Assembly (NCBI GenBank): GCA_020636375.1
Contig: JACJXZ010000018.1
Span: 164,300-228,299 of the forward strand
Length of the DNA stretch: 64,000 nt
Reading direction: 5' to 3'
DNA from: Lewinellaceae bacterium
GTDB taxonomy: Bacteria; Bacteroidota; Bacteroidia; Chitinophagales; Saprospiraceae
In this document: in pieces, positions 10,031 through 18,252 of the stretch
How positions within the stretch are numbered: position 1 is the first letter of the stretch
Layout: every line of letters starts with the position of its first letter
Translations under genes and position numbers: made by a program
The notes under the pieces: generated by a model
What the model saw: the letters and a program-made list of their open reading frames with translations, nothing else
Databases searched by the model: none
What the model was told of the DNA's origin: nothing

Positions 10031-11162
10031 TCACTTACCGGCCGGCCCGCCTGTTCTTAACCGCAGGATCTCCTCCTTTTTTTGATTCAGCCAGTTCAAA
10101 GCCTGGACATTGCGTTCGTCATCCAGCAGTTTCTTTACTTTATCTGGTTTAAAATCGGCATCGCCGTAATACCTGGCGAGTTGCCGGCATTTTTGCACAA
10201 ACCGCAGGAAGGAGGTTCTGGCGGGACCGGACCACACTTTTTCCCGGCCCAGCCATTTTTCGAAGGCATCAAAAAAGCTGAACAGGTAAGCCTGGTAGGA
10301 ATCATCTTTCAGGTACAGGTCGAAATACACCTGAGTATGGTGTCGTTGAGCAAGGCCAGCAGGTGCAGCTTCTGATCTTTCTCGCTGAGCTGCTCCAGGT
10401 TGGCCGGCAAAGCTTCCCGCAATGACTGGTACCGGGCCATGCGATCTCCACCTGTAACAGCCAACCGCATCCGGTAAAGCCTAAGGGCAGGATGTTGAAT
10501 GCCTTCGCTGGCCGCTTCCCATTTTTTCAATTCGGTTTGTACTTCGTAGGTTTCGCCTTTGATGAGCCGGCTGCGGGAGATCATCTCGTTGATGATGGCG
10601 GCTTTTTCCAGCGCATAGAGCAGGTCGAGCTGTTTGCTCATTTCCAGAATCGCAGAGCCGCCCGGCTGCATGCGCAGGCTTTGGTTGGGGTGATGGTAGA
10701 TGCGGCTGTGGAGCAGGAACAGGCCGAGGTGGTCCTCCCCGTCTTTGACCCGCTTTTCTTCCAGGGCGCCGACCTCCTTACGGGCGCATTTGAACAACCA
10801 TTCATCCAGGTGCCGGGCCTGGAATTCCTCCGCCAGCAGCCGCTTCTGCAGGCGCTCCTGCTGCGCAAAGCGTTGGAAGGCGAGAAATTTTTCCGCCGCC
10901 AGGTAAGCTTCCGAAAGCAGGTTGTTCATCCTGCGGTGGCTGAATTTCCCGCCGGGCAGCACCTGGCGGAACAGCTTCTCTTTGGTCAGTTTCTCATCGT
11001 TGAAATCCGGATAATACTTTTTCAGCCTGCTCAGAAGACGGGGCAGGTTTTTATTGGAATTGCACCAGGGCGACCGGAGCCAGGCTTCGAAATCCCTGAT
11101 CTCCGCCTCGCCGAAGGTTTGGAGGAGGCGGACGAATTTGGCAGCGAAAAGGTAATAATGTT
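10031..11162 (-). pseudogene. Conserved hypothetical protein of Saprospiria type, apparently broken at two places
   Basis: Read on the minus strand, a continuous protein-like frame begins YLFAAKFVRLLQTFGEAEI near 11150. It continues through WLRSPWCNSNKNLPRLL and helical, Lys/Glu-rich sequence to about 10330. There the frame changes and continues as VYFDLYLKDDSYQAYLF to the stop at 10031. One missing base near 10328 explains the switch. The only upstream ATG in frame is followed at once by TAA (ATG TAA CAT TAT TAC), so a single C-to-T change in a CAA codon would also abolish the start. I do not know the function. It has no signal peptide or membrane segment and looks like an all-alpha cytoplasmic protein. 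Confidence 0.65.
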
Positions 11163-11310
11163 ACATAAAACCGACTATAAGCCCCCGGATATTCAGTCAT
11201 TCCTTAATTCAGTCCATGTACATAGCTTGGAACAATGGTAACCTTTAACAACCCATTCAAATGTATATGCCGAGAATTTAACTTAAATTGTGAGAACCAA
11301 ACCCAGTAAA

Positions 11311-12234
11311 ATGAAATCGATACCTTCCCATTTGCCCACCCTCCTCGCCCTGTTCCTGTCTCTCGGCCTGTGTTTGTTCGCAGGCTGTTCCGGCGGTTCC
11401 GACCAGATAACCGCCAAAACAGCGGATGAAAAAGCCAGCGTGCCGGCTGCGCCCAAAGAAGAAACGGCGGCAGCCGAAGAAACGACGGATACCGCCGCCG
11501 CTCCCCAATCCTCCAACGCCGGCCAAGGAGAGGCCACCACGCCGGAAAGCCCCGAGCCTGCTCCTGAGGCGCCTGCCCCCGCCCCGCCCGGCGGCAACGG
11601 CCTGGCCGACCACGCCGTCAGCGAAGAGAGGCTGTCCGTCGTGCTCGACAACATCGCCGCCGAGCTGGAAGCCCAGAACCTGGAGTACAGGAGCGACCTC
11701 GGGCAGGACTGCTCCGGCATCTACCACAAGATCAAGGACCTGATCCAGAAGCGGATCAAAGACCTGGGAGACAAGTCGAAGTACACCTACCCTGTTTTCA
11801 CCGAGGACCGCAACACCCGCCAGATCGCCAACTGGTACCACCGACACAACAACCTGTACATCGTGAAGGACGCCCTGGCCGACCGCAACAAAATCCGCCC
11901 CGGCAGCGTGATGTTCTTCAGCCGCACGGACGAGAAATTCAACGGCCCGGACATCGCCACGCTCACCAATGCCGAAGTTTTTCAACACGATGCCGCCGCC
12001 GGAAAAGGCAAGATTTACCACGTCGGCGTCGTGACCAACGTAGAAAGAGACGAGCAGGGCAACGTGGTGCGCTACACCCTGATGCACGGCCGCAACTCGA
12101 AATATACCGCCTCGCGCACCGACGGCAACTGGGATGGGCCGGGCGGCTATGGTAAAGCCTTCGCCAAATTCCCCTTCGGCAACTGGAACCAGCAGTGGGT
12201 GGCCGTGGCGAATATCGAGACACCGGCGAACTGA
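11311..12234 (+). CDS. Lipoprotein with Pro/Glu/Ala-rich linker and NlpC/P60-like domain
   Basis: The start is the ATG at 11311; a GTG 21 bases earlier would only add polar residues before the signal peptide. The lipobox LFAGC makes it a lipoprotein. Residues about 25-100 are a low-complexity linker rich in Ala, Glu and Pro. The C-terminal 200 residues look like a papain-fold (NlpC/P60 or CHAP) amidase: Cys in GQDCSGIYHK, His in KIYHVGVVTN and a third polar site in LMHGRNSKY. If active it would cut peptidoglycan peptides in the periplasm. The family match rests on the Cys-His spacing and the DCSG motif only, so the fold is an inference. Confidence 0.75.
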   Translation: MKSIPSHLPTLLALFLSLGLCLFAGCSGGSDQITAKTADEKASVPAAPKEETAAAEETTDTAAAPQSSNAGQGEATTPESPEPAPEAPAPAPPGGNGLADHAVSEERLSVVLDNIAAELEAQNLEYRSDLGQDCSGIYHKIKDLIQKRIKDLGDKSKYTYPVFTEDRNTRQIANWYHRHNNLYIVKDALADRNKIRPGSVMFFSRTDEKFNGPDIATLTNAEVFQHDAAAGKGKIYHVGVVTNVERDEQGNVVRYTLMHGRNSKYTASRTDGNWDGPGGYGKAFAKFPFGNWNQQWVAVANIETPAN

Positions 12235-12330
12235 GCTTTTTCATATAGCCCGCGGGCCTGATTGGTTTTTTAAAAATAAACAGGGGGTTCATTTAAATCG
12301 TGATAGTCGACAGGTGAGCGACAACGTAGA

Positions 12331-12474
12331 GCAAGCCGGACATACTGCTGGACATTTTTTGGACACAGAGCCACACAGAGGCTTGATTATCAACGGAAAA
12401 CTTTGCGTATCGCTGTGTTGGACTCAGTGCGCGCTGTGTCCAAAACCATTTTGTCCAGTAGTGTGCAAGCCGGA
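12331..12474. repeat. MITE-like inverted-repeat element flanked by 10-bp direct repeats
   Basis: The direct repeat gcaagccgga stands at 12331-12340 and again at 12465-12474. Between them a 124-bp segment has inverted ends: catactgctggaca at 12341 against tgtccagtagtgt ending at 12464, matching at 11 of 13 positions. Further inside, ggacacag pairs with ctgtgtcc. The word catactactggacatttt recurs once at 31932. The rest of the gap 12235-12602 shows no gene. Confidence 0.6.
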
Positions 12475-12602
12475 GTCGCCAGCCGACATCACTTCCCCTT
12501 ATTAATTCGTGAAACTCAATGAGGCCGCGCTCTGGAATACCCGGAAGTTTAAGGTTCAAAGTTCAAAGTTGAAATAGTTACCATCAAAAAACAATCGATT
12601 CT

Positions 12603-13415
12603 ATGACTACTCCTGTAACCAAAAAATTCAACCCGGCCGGCCCGCTCGGGTTGGGGCTGCTGGCAGCCCTCCTGGCGCTGGCTTTTTCCTGCAAAAAAGA
12701 CAAGGCAGAGCCGGCAGAGGAATGCGGCCTTTGGGAATACGAAGGCGAATACGGGCCCGACCACTGGGGAAACCTGGCGCCGGTTTGCCAGGAATACGCC
12801 TTCTGTGGCGGCAGCGCCCAGTCGCCGGTCGACATAACCGGCGCGGCTCCGGATGCCTCCCTCGAAGCGTTGGCCACCATCTACGCGGCCAGCAGCACCC
12901 ACATCATACACAACGGGCACACCCTCGAATTCGAGGTGGAGGAAGGCACCAGCGCCCTGGAGCTGAACGGAGAGGAATACGAACTGCTCCAGTTCCACTT
13001 CCACGCCCAGAGCGAGCATACCATCGGCGGTGCGGCCCACCACATGGAAGCCCATTTCGTGCATGCGAATGCCGCCACCGGCGACCGCGCCGTCATAGGC
13101 GTGATGTTCAAAGACGGGGCCGAGAATGCCTTCCTGAAACCGTTCATGAACCACCTGCCGCACCACGGCGCCCCCCCGTACACCTCGCCGGCCAGCTTCG
13201 ACCCCGCCGGGGCCTTTCCCGCCGACCGCGATTATTTCACCTATCCGGGTTCGCTGACCACCCCCAACTACGAAGAAAACGTCACCTGGTTCGTGCTCGA
13301 ACACCCGGTGGAAGCCTCCACCGAACAAATCCTGCGCTTCCGCGACCTCATGCCCAAGAACTACCGGCCCCAGGCGGACATCGGGGCGAGGCAGATACGG
13401 CATTACCAGGATTGA
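12603..13415 (+). CDS. Alpha-type carbonic anhydrase, lipoprotein
   Basis: The enzyme hydrates CO2 to bicarbonate with a zinc ion. The first two zinc-binding His lie in LLQFHFHAQSEHT and the third in MEAHFVHAN, the usual arrangement for the alpha class. AQSPVDI near residue 80 and the C-terminal FRDLM are also family signatures. A signal sequence ends in the lipobox ALAFSC near residue 30, so it is anchored in the cell envelope, probably facing the periplasm or the outside. The length is normal. Neighbours do not point to a specific pathway; it probably helps envelope CO2/bicarbonate balance. Confidence 0.92.
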   Translation: MTTPVTKKFNPAGPLGLGLLAALLALAFSCKKDKAEPAEECGLWEYEGEYGPDHWGNLAPVCQEYAFCGGSAQSPVDITGAAPDASLEALATIYAASSTHIIHNGHTLEFEVEEGTSALELNGEEYELLQFHFHAQSEHTIGGAAHHMEAHFVHANAATGDRAVIGVMFKDGAENAFLKPFMNHLPHHGAPPYTSPASFDPAGAFPADRDYFTYPGSLTTPNYEENVTWFVLEHPVEASTEQILRFRDLMPKNYRPQADIGARQIRHYQD

Positions 13416-13513
13416 ACCGGAGCAGAGGAAAGACAGCACGTAGGCAATAACCACTGAACAATTTTAACCTGCCGCTGCAAACATCATATACATTTCAAAA
13501 TCAGCAATTTACC

Positions 13514-14557
13514 ATGAGACCGACAATTATTCTTCTCGTTTCCTTTTTATTTTTTACCGGATACATCAATGATATCCATGCACAGGTTCTGGAAGAAAAT
13601 GTCAGGGATCCGTGGGGAACATTAGCAGACAAAGTCTCGGGCCAGTTGATTTTAGAGAGTGTTGACGGAACCAAGTATACAATCGACGATTATATATTCT
13701 TTGCCACAAAAGACGAAACCACCAGGGAATATTTACCCGATGACCGGGAAAATGATTACGGATCGGGATCAATCATGGGAGCTTTCCCCAGCAAAGAACC
13801 TTACGGCGACAATTTGCCCTCACTTCCATATGCTATAGCGGAAAAGTACAAGTCAGATGCTTTGGGATTAGGTATCGTTTCCGATTGTTTAGATAACATC
13901 AAAGAGGACTGGGCCTCCCTCAAGTCATACCTCCAGATAGGAATCGACCCGGATATTTCCAATGAACTGAATTGGCGTACTGACGTCCCTAACTGGTCAA
14001 GCGATGAGACAGGTTTTTATCCCGAAGCAGTACCAGGATTTAAAATCAAGATTCATTTTTCTGATGTAGAGGAAAGCATTGAAACTGCTGACGGCCTGAT
14101 GTGCACCGTTGATACAGGCGCACCCGATTTAACATTGAGGTTGGGTTCGACCGACCCCCAAAATCAAACTGCTTTCTCTTCTCATTTTGTAAACAGTGGC
14201 CCCTGGGAGAATTGGAACGATGATTACAGAACGGCTGCAAAAACACTGATTAACGCCAGTGTCACCGTCGAGTTTACCGATAGCGACGGAGAAAAGAATT
14301 CCTACACATTAGTTTTGCTATTATCAGGCGGCCTGCTGCCAGTCTTCTTGCTGGCCTTGGGGCATTTCTGCCGTACCTTGTATAAACCTAGGTACGGCAG
14401 AAACTCCTTCCAGAGTGAAGGCCTCCTGGGCGGCAGAAATGACATCCAGCTGGGTAGGGTGCTGATTGAGGCGAAGGTTCCCGCCCATAGTGGAGCTACG
14501 GAAGGCGGTTCTTCAACGAAGAGCAGCCGCAAAAGACGCCATAGATTATGCCGTTAA
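13514..14557 (+). CDS. Secreted hypothetical protein with a foreign-looking C-terminal tail
   Basis: A signal peptide (MRPTIILLVSFLFFTGYIND, cut after HAQ) is followed by about 245 residues of acidic beta-rich sequence that I do not recognise. The DNA of this part is clearly more AT-rich than its neighbours, which suggests transfer. From about 14320 (after SYTLV) the composition changes abruptly and the frame runs through a 13-bp inverted repeat and Arg/Ser-rich residues to SSRKRRHRLCR. The tail does not look like a natural C-terminus. The gene was probably cut by an insertion or rearrangement and extended by chance. The start has a good ATG and no competing upstream start. Confidence 0.6.
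   Translation: MRPTIILLVSFLFFTGYINDIHAQVLEENVRDPWGTLADKVSGQLILESVDGTKYTIDDYIFFATKDETTREYLPDDRENDYGSGSIMGAFPSKEPYGDNLPSLPYAIAEKYKSDALGLGIVSDCLDNIKEDWASLKSYLQIGIDPDISNELNWRTDVPNWSSDETGFYPEAVPGFKIKIHFSDVEESIETADGLMCTVDTGAPDLTLRLGSTDPQNQTAFSSHFVNSGPWENWNDDYRTAAKTLINASVTVEFTDSDGEKNSYTLVLLLSGGLLPVFLLALGHFCRTLYKPRYGRNSFQSEGLLGGRNDIQLGRVLIEAKVPAHSGATEGGSSTKSSRKRRHRLCR
14365..14403. repeat. 13-bp perfect inverted repeat
   Basis: tttctgccgtacc at 14365-14377 and ggtacggcagaaa at 14391-14403 are perfect reverse complements around a 13-base loop. It sits in the region where the coding character of the upstream gene has been lost. It could be an end of a lost mobile element or a hairpin; no transposase is recognisable. 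Confidence 0.7.
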
Positions 14558-14772
14558 GTATAGGCTATTCCTCTAACGTTGGACGCCCAATTGAGCCTGC
14601 GTACACCGTACGCCGCCCAAGACTGCCATTGGCCTCGTACATCCCCGAATCGAGTTGGGGCAGGCTGTACACGACCTCGGCCCCTTTGTCTAACGTTAAG
14701 CAGATAGCCCCTTTTAAAAAACGCCCCCTGGTTTTCAGAGGTTAGCGAACGGCGAATTGCGAACACTCCCTG
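14558..14772. other. Remnant region with 9-bp direct repeats
   Basis: The 9-mer tctaacgtt occurs at 14572-14580 and 14689-14697, enclosing 108 bases, as a target duplication would. On the minus strand the enclosed part reads as a protein-like stretch (AEVVYSLPQLDSGMYEANG, GRRTVYAGSIGRPTLEE, stop) with no start, so it is probably a fragment of a lost gene. Heptamer words close to GAACGGC end the region. Confidence 0.4.
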
Positions 14773-14961
14773 GCATGTTCCAGGGTATTTCCACCCATTT
14801 CCATGTATTTCCATGTATTTCCATGTATTTCCACATTTCCATATATTTCCATGTATCTCCTCCCCTTTCCCCCCATTTCCATGTATTTCCACTCATTTCC
14901 CCATTTCCAGGTATCTCCAGGTATCTCCATGTTTCCAGGTATCTCCCCCCCTTTCCTCCCA
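14773..14961. repeat. Tandem tract, 10-bp unit (atttccatgt-type)
   Basis: Many copies of a 10- to 12-bp unit, mostly atttccatgt with variants atctccaggt and atttccactc. It is the reverse-complement counterpart of the tract at 9820. It ends about 60 bases before the pntAA start and therefore occupies the place where a promoter would be expected. Confidence 0.9.
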
Positions 14962-15024
14962 TTTCTTTGGAAATATGAAAATATCTAGTAATTTCGGGCG
15001 AACGAAAAACAGAAGCATTCCAAT

Positions 15025-16119
15025 ATGAAGCTTGCCATCCCCAGGGAGCTTGAGGACACGCGCGTAGCGATGGTTCCTGAAGTTGCCGAAAAAGCGAAGG
15101 CCCTCGGCCTTGAGATCCTCATCGAAGAAGGCGCCGGGGCTTCTTCTTTTTACTCCGACCAGGATTATGCATCAGCGGCTACCGTAACCACCCGGGAAAA
15201 GCTGCTTTCGGAGGCGGACATGCTGCTGAGCATCAACCCGCTTTCCGACGAGGAGTACAGGAAACTGAAGAAAGGAACAGTGGTTATTTCACAGTTCCAG
15301 CCCTTCCTCTACCCGGAGGTCACCGACAAGCTGCGCGGCATGGGCCTGCGCGGCATCAGCCTGGACATGATCCCGCGCACCACGCTGGCTCAGGCCATGG
15401 ACGTCCTCTCTTCCATGGCCTCCATTGCCGGCTACAAGGCGGTGCTGGAGGCGGCCCGCTACCTGCCCCGCTATTTCCCCATGATGATCACCGCCGCCGG
15501 CAGCGTACGCCCGGCCAAGGTGCTGGTGCTGGGCGCCGGCGTGGCCGGCCTGCAGGCCATCGCCACCGCCAAGCGCCTCGGCTCCATGGTAGAAGCTTCG
15601 GATACCCGCCTGGCCGCCAAGGAGGAGGTGAAGAGCCTCGGCGCCAAATTCGTCGAGGTGGAAGGGGCTCGGGAAGACAAGGACGCCGGGGGCTATGCCG
15701 TTGAGCAGACCAAGGAGTTCCTGGAGCGGCAGCGGCAGGAGGTGCAGAACCGCGCCATAAAGTCCGACATCATCATCACCACCGCTCAGGTGCGCGGCCG
15801 CAAGGCGCCCATGCTGGTGCCCAAAGAAACGGTGGAGCAGATGCGGGCCGGCTCAGTCATCGTCGACCTGGCGGCCTCCACCGGCGGCAACTGCGAGCTG
15901 ACGAAGGACAACGAGGTGGTCGTCCACAACGGCGTGACCATCATCGGCAACTCCAACCTGGCAGGCCTGATGCCGCAGGACGCGAGCCTGCTCTACGCCA
16001 ACAACGTACTCAACTTCCTCAAGATCCTGGTCAAGGACGGACAGCTGACGCTCGATATGGACAACGAGATCATCCGCGGCGCCTACTTTACCGCCGAGAC
16101 GGAAGCGCAGAAGCAATAG
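15025..16119 (+). CDS. pntAA: NAD(P) transhydrogenase subunit alpha, part 1 (NAD-binding domain I)
   Basis: This is the soluble NAD(H)-binding part of the proton-translocating transhydrogenase, which moves hydride from NADH to NADP+ using the proton gradient. It starts MKLAIPRELEDTRVAMVPE, typical of the AlaDH/PNT N-terminal fold. It carries the nucleotide-binding glycines in VLVLGAGVAGLQAIATAKRLG near residue 170, the mobile-loop region, and the domain end GNCELTKDNEVVVHNGVTIIG. At 364 residues without membrane helices it matches organisms that split the alpha subunit in two. The partner genes pntAB and pntB follow on the same strand, but a 287-base gap with a repeat tract intervenes. Confidence 0.95.
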   Translation: MKLAIPRELEDTRVAMVPEVAEKAKALGLEILIEEGAGASSFYSDQDYASAATVTTREKLLSEADMLLSINPLSDEEYRKLKKGTVVISQFQPFLYPEVTDKLRGMGLRGISLDMIPRTTLAQAMDVLSSMASIAGYKAVLEAARYLPRYFPMMITAAGSVRPAKVLVLGAGVAGLQAIATAKRLGSMVEASDTRLAAKEEVKSLGAKFVEVEGAREDKDAGGYAVEQTKEFLERQRQEVQNRAIKSDIIITTAQVRGRKAPMLVPKETVEQMRAGSVIVDLAASTGGNCELTKDNEVVVHNGVTIIGNSNLAGLMPQDASLLYANNVLNFLKILVKDGQLTLDMDNEIIRGAYFTAETEAQKQ

Positions 16120-16120
16120 C

Positions 16121-16266
16121 TGGACAGGGTGAAGAGGAGACAGGGTGAAGAGGAGACAGGGTGAACAGGAGACAGGGTGAACAGGAGACAGGATGAACAG
16201 GAGACAGGGTGAACAAGAGACAGGGTGAACAAGAGACAGGGTGAACAGGAGACAGGATGAACAGGA
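16121..16266. repeat. Tandem tract inside the pnt operon (acagggtgaacaggag-type)
   Basis: About nine imperfect copies of a 16-bp unit, acagggtgaacaggag, with variants acaggatgaa and gtgaagagg. It begins two bases after the pntAA stop codon. The same words occur at 29331-29610. The remaining 140 bases before pntAB contain no gene. Confidence 0.9.
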
Positions 16267-16406
16267 TTTACAGGTTGCGAAGCCCAGGGCCTGCGGACGG
16301 CCTGGTGTTGAAATCGGACACGAGCGAAGCGACTGACGAAGTAAATCGAAAGTAGGCATTGCCTCACAGATTTTTTTGAAGAAAAGAAAACAAAACAACC
16401 ACCGGT

Positions 16407-16721
16407 ATGGACGGTTTCATTCAATTTTTCGAGGATTACCAACTCCTCATCTACCTGCTGGTTTTCACGATCATTCTCGGCTTTGAGGTCATTTCCAAGG
16501 TGCCCACGGTGTTGCACACGCCCCTGATGTCGGGTGCCAACGCCATCAGCGGGGTGGTCGTCGTAGGCGGCATCCTGCTGGTCCGGCAGGCGGAGGCAGG
16601 AGATTACTTCTCCCTGGGCCTGGGCCTGTTCGGCATCATCATGGGCATGATCAACGCCACGGGCGGTTTCGCCGTGACGGACCGCATGCTGGAAATGTTC
16701 AAAAAGAAAAAGAAGAAGTAA
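16407..16721 (+). CDS. pntAB: NAD(P) transhydrogenase subunit alpha, part 2 (membrane domain)
   Basis: This 104-residue protein has three hydrophobic helices, the first in LLIYLLVFTIILGFEVI. It carries the signature SKVPTVLHTPLMSGANAISG found at the start of the transhydrogenase membrane domain II. It ends in a Lys-rich tail. Together with PntB it forms the proton channel. It lies three bases before pntB, so the two are translated from the same message. The start is the first ATG before the helices. Confidence 0.95.
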   Translation: MDGFIQFFEDYQLLIYLLVFTIILGFEVISKVPTVLHTPLMSGANAISGVVVVGGILLVRQAEAGDYFSLGLGLFGIIMGMINATGGFAVTDRMLEMFKKKKKK

Positions 16722-16724
16722 ATC

Positions 16725-18128
16725 ATGGATATCAAATTCCTGACAGACGTAGGCTTCCTGCTGGGCTCGGTGGGTTTCGTATGGGGCCTCAAACGGCTTA
16801 GTTCGCCCGACACCGCCCGCCGGGGCAACATGATCGCCAGCGTAGGCATGGGCCTGGCCATCTTGTCCATCATTTTCGCGCCCCTCAACCAGGGCGACAA
16901 CAACTACGGCTGGGTCATCGCCGGGTTGGCTATCGGCGGCATCATCGGCTATCTCATGGCCATAAGAGTGAAAATGACCGCCATGCCGCAGATGGTCTCC
17001 ATCTTCAACGGCCTGGGCGGCGCCTGCGCCGTGCTGATCGCCATGGTGGAGCTGCGGCACTACTACACCGGCGCCAGCGCCATGACCGGCGGGCAGGTCG
17101 CCATTTCCCTGACGGCCCTCTTCATCGGGGGCATCGCCTTCACGGGCAGCATGCTGGCCTGGTTCAAGCTGGAAGACTGGCTGCGGGACAACGCCCTGGT
17201 GTTGCCCAAGCACTCCATATTTAACATGATCCTGCTGGCCGTCATCCTGGCCACAGGTATTTATATCTTTATCCAGCAGATCGACGCCGGCATCGGCCTG
17301 GCGGCCCTCTTCATGCTGCTGGCCCTGCTCTATGGCGTTTCCTTCGTCGTGCCCATCGGCGGGGCGGACATGCCGGTGGTCATCTCTCTGCTCAACTCCT
17401 TCTCCGGCCTGTCGGCGGCAGCCGCCGGGCTGATCTACGGCAACAACTTCATGCTGGTGGGCGGCATCCTGGTGGGCGCTTCCGGCACCATCCTCACCGT
17501 GCTGATGTGCGAGGCGATGAACCGCTCGCTGCTCAACGTGCTCATCGGCGGCTTCGGCGGGGGCGGCACCGCTTCCAAGGGCGCTGCCGGCGAGCAGGTC
17601 GTCAAGGAAGTGACCCTCAACGACGCCGCCATACAGCTGTTCTACTCCAAATCGGTGATGATCGTCCCGGGTTACGGCCTGGCCGTGGCCCAGGCCCAGA
17701 AGGTCTGTAAGGAGATCGACGACCTGCTGGAGTCCAACGGCGTGGACGTGAAGTACGCCATCCACCCCGTCGCCGGCCGCATGCCGGGCCACATGAACGT
17801 GCTGCTGGCCGAGGCGGACGTCCCCTACCCCAAACTGCTGGACCTGGAGGACGCCAACGCCGCCCTGAAGAGCACCGACATCGTGGTCGTCGTCGGCGCC
17901 AACGACGTGGTCAACCCTGCCGCCCTGGACGACCCCGGCAGCCCCATCTACGGCATGCCGGTCCTGCAGGTCTGGGACGCCAAAAACACCATCGTGCTCA
18001 AACGAAGCATGAACCCGGGCTACGCCGGCATCCAGAACCCCCTGTTCTTCATGGAAAAGACGCACATGCTCTTTGGCGACGCCAAAGCGACGCTGAGCAA
18101 GCTGGTCAGCGAGATTAAGAGTTTATAG
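16725..18128 (+). CDS. pntB: NAD(P) transhydrogenase subunit beta
   Basis: The N-terminal half has about eight or nine membrane helices that complete the proton channel. The C-terminal 180 residues are the NADP(H)-binding domain III, with VPGYGLAVAQAQ (the NADP-binding GYGLAVAQ motif), HPVAGRMPGHMNVLLAEA and VVVGANDVVNPAA. At 467 residues it has the normal length. Its role is to keep NADPH high for biosynthesis and oxidative defence. A weak hairpin (AAGCCT...AGGCTT) lies just after the stop codon. Confidence 0.96.
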   Translation: MDIKFLTDVGFLLGSVGFVWGLKRLSSPDTARRGNMIASVGMGLAILSIIFAPLNQGDNNYGWVIAGLAIGGIIGYLMAIRVKMTAMPQMVSIFNGLGGACAVLIAMVELRHYYTGASAMTGGQVAISLTALFIGGIAFTGSMLAWFKLEDWLRDNALVLPKHSIFNMILLAVILATGIYIFIQQIDAGIGLAALFMLLALLYGVSFVVPIGGADMPVVISLLNSFSGLSAAAAGLIYGNNFMLVGGILVGASGTILTVLMCEAMNRSLLNVLIGGFGGGGTASKGAAGEQVVKEVTLNDAAIQLFYSKSVMIVPGYGLAVAQAQKVCKEIDDLLESNGVDVKYAIHPVAGRMPGHMNVLLAEADVPYPKLLDLEDANAALKSTDIVVVVGANDVVNPAALDDPGSPIYGMPVLQVWDAKNTIVLKRSMNPGYAGIQNPLFFMEKTHMLFGDAKATLSKLVSEIKSL

Positions 18129-18252
18129 CAAGCAAGCCTCTTTCGCCAAGGCTTCGGCAGCTGAAAAAAGGCTGAGCCCCGTATTTTGAACAGCCTGCCT
18201 GCCTGGTTACATGAAGAGTGAATTTCCTCATTCATCGCTCTCAAAAATTGTT

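Noticed and set aside
14560..14710. Possible integron attC-like site (GTTRRRY and RYYYAAC words around tctaacgtt)
   Set aside because: The core words are adjacent and palindromic rather than separated by the paired inner arms of an attC site, and no integrase or cassette gene is nearby.
16083..18065. 660-codon minus-strand frame opposite pntAB and pntB
   Set aside because: It is the shadow of strongly conserved genes in GC-rich DNA and has no recognisable domain.
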